Below are positions 5,443-5,475 of a DNA stretch of 5,475 bases, one piece after another; positions within the stretch are counted from its first letter, which is position 1, and each line of letters opens with the position of its first letter. The stretch spans positions 1-5,475 of the forward strand of contig JAGPVI010000281.1 in the NCBI GenBank assembly GCA_018067115.1, read 5' to 3'. The notes beneath the pieces were generated by a model, which ran no database searches, was not told the DNA's origin, and was given only the letters and a program-made list of their open reading frames with translations. A program made the position numbers and the translations under genes. The stretch comes from Bizionia sp. (GTDB taxonomy: Bacteria > Bacteroidota > Bacteroidia > Flavobacteriales > Flavobacteriaceae).

Positions 5443-5475
5443 ATGAAAAACCTTCGCTTTTTTGAGAAAATAGTA
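5443..5475 (+). CDS. Start of next gene, probably an endonuclease/exonuclease/phosphatase-family protein (3' end outside window)
   Basis: Only 11 codons are visible (MKNLRFFEKIV), beginning 3 nt after the second rhomboid stop and still open at the window edge. The basic, aromatic start resembles the cytoplasmic lead into a first membrane helix. In Flavobacteriaceae I recall the gene after the paired rhomboids being an EEP-family (endonuclease/exonuclease/phosphatase) protein with an N-terminal membrane segment that begins very similarly. The existence of the CDS is well supported by tight spacing, the SD-like site and the open frame. The product name is inference from gene order and a short N-terminus. 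Confidence 0.6.
   Translation, partial: MKNLRFFEKIV

Noticed and set aside
1..5475. Defence system, mobile element or horizontally acquired island
   Set aside because: No integrase, transposase, terminal repeats, tRNA edge or clear composition break is visible; the genes look like vertically inherited housekeeping and membrane genes.

Overview
The window reads as a stretch of ordinary chromosome from a low-GC member of the Bacteroidota, most likely a Flavobacteriaceae species. This rests on three things: the protein signatures (a MutL with the degenerate C-terminal motifs seen in this phylum, and paired rhomboids of which the second carries a GASA serine motif and a C-terminal cytoplasmic tail); A/T-rich leaders with little Shine-Dalgarno character; and a -7-type promoter element (TAnnTTTG). 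The genus cannot be named from the sequence. Every real gene is on the + strand and coding density is very high. No tRNA, rRNA, IS element, CRISPR array or phage gene is visible.

Layout. Positions 1-715 hold the 3' part of a membrane-anchored TPR protein whose true start lies upstream of the window. It is followed after 33 nt by ribH (749-1234), lumazine synthase of riboflavin synthesis. A strong intrinsic terminator (1257-1302) closes this first unit. The 152-nt gap 1235-1386 also carries a plausible Bacteroidota promoter (-7 element 1351-1358). It would drive a second unit: two small, related, tail-anchored membrane proteins (1387-1617 and 1632-1919), mutL (1920-3773, its ATG directly abutting the previous stop), two different rhomboid-family intramembrane proteases (3798-4553 and 4582-5439), and the first 11 codons of another gene (from 5443), probably a membrane-attached endonuclease/exonuclease/phosphatase-family protein. 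Gaps inside the second unit are 0-28 nt, so it looks like one operon.

How the genes fit together. The first unit combines envelope TPR scaffolding with a housekeeping vitamin enzyme. The second links mismatch repair to a set of inner-membrane proteins; nothing in the sequence gives a direct functional link, and shared transcription may be only historical.

The points most worth a second look are: (1) the pair of undescribed basic tail-anchored microproteins upstream of mutL; (2) a MutL with an intact ATPase and an apparent clamp-binding motif but a degenerate endonuclease metal site; (3) a long, nearly perfect hairpin inside the 5' coding region of ribH; and (4) divergence within the rhomboid pair, with an enlarged periplasmic loop in the first and an intramembrane Arg one turn after the catalytic Ser in the second.
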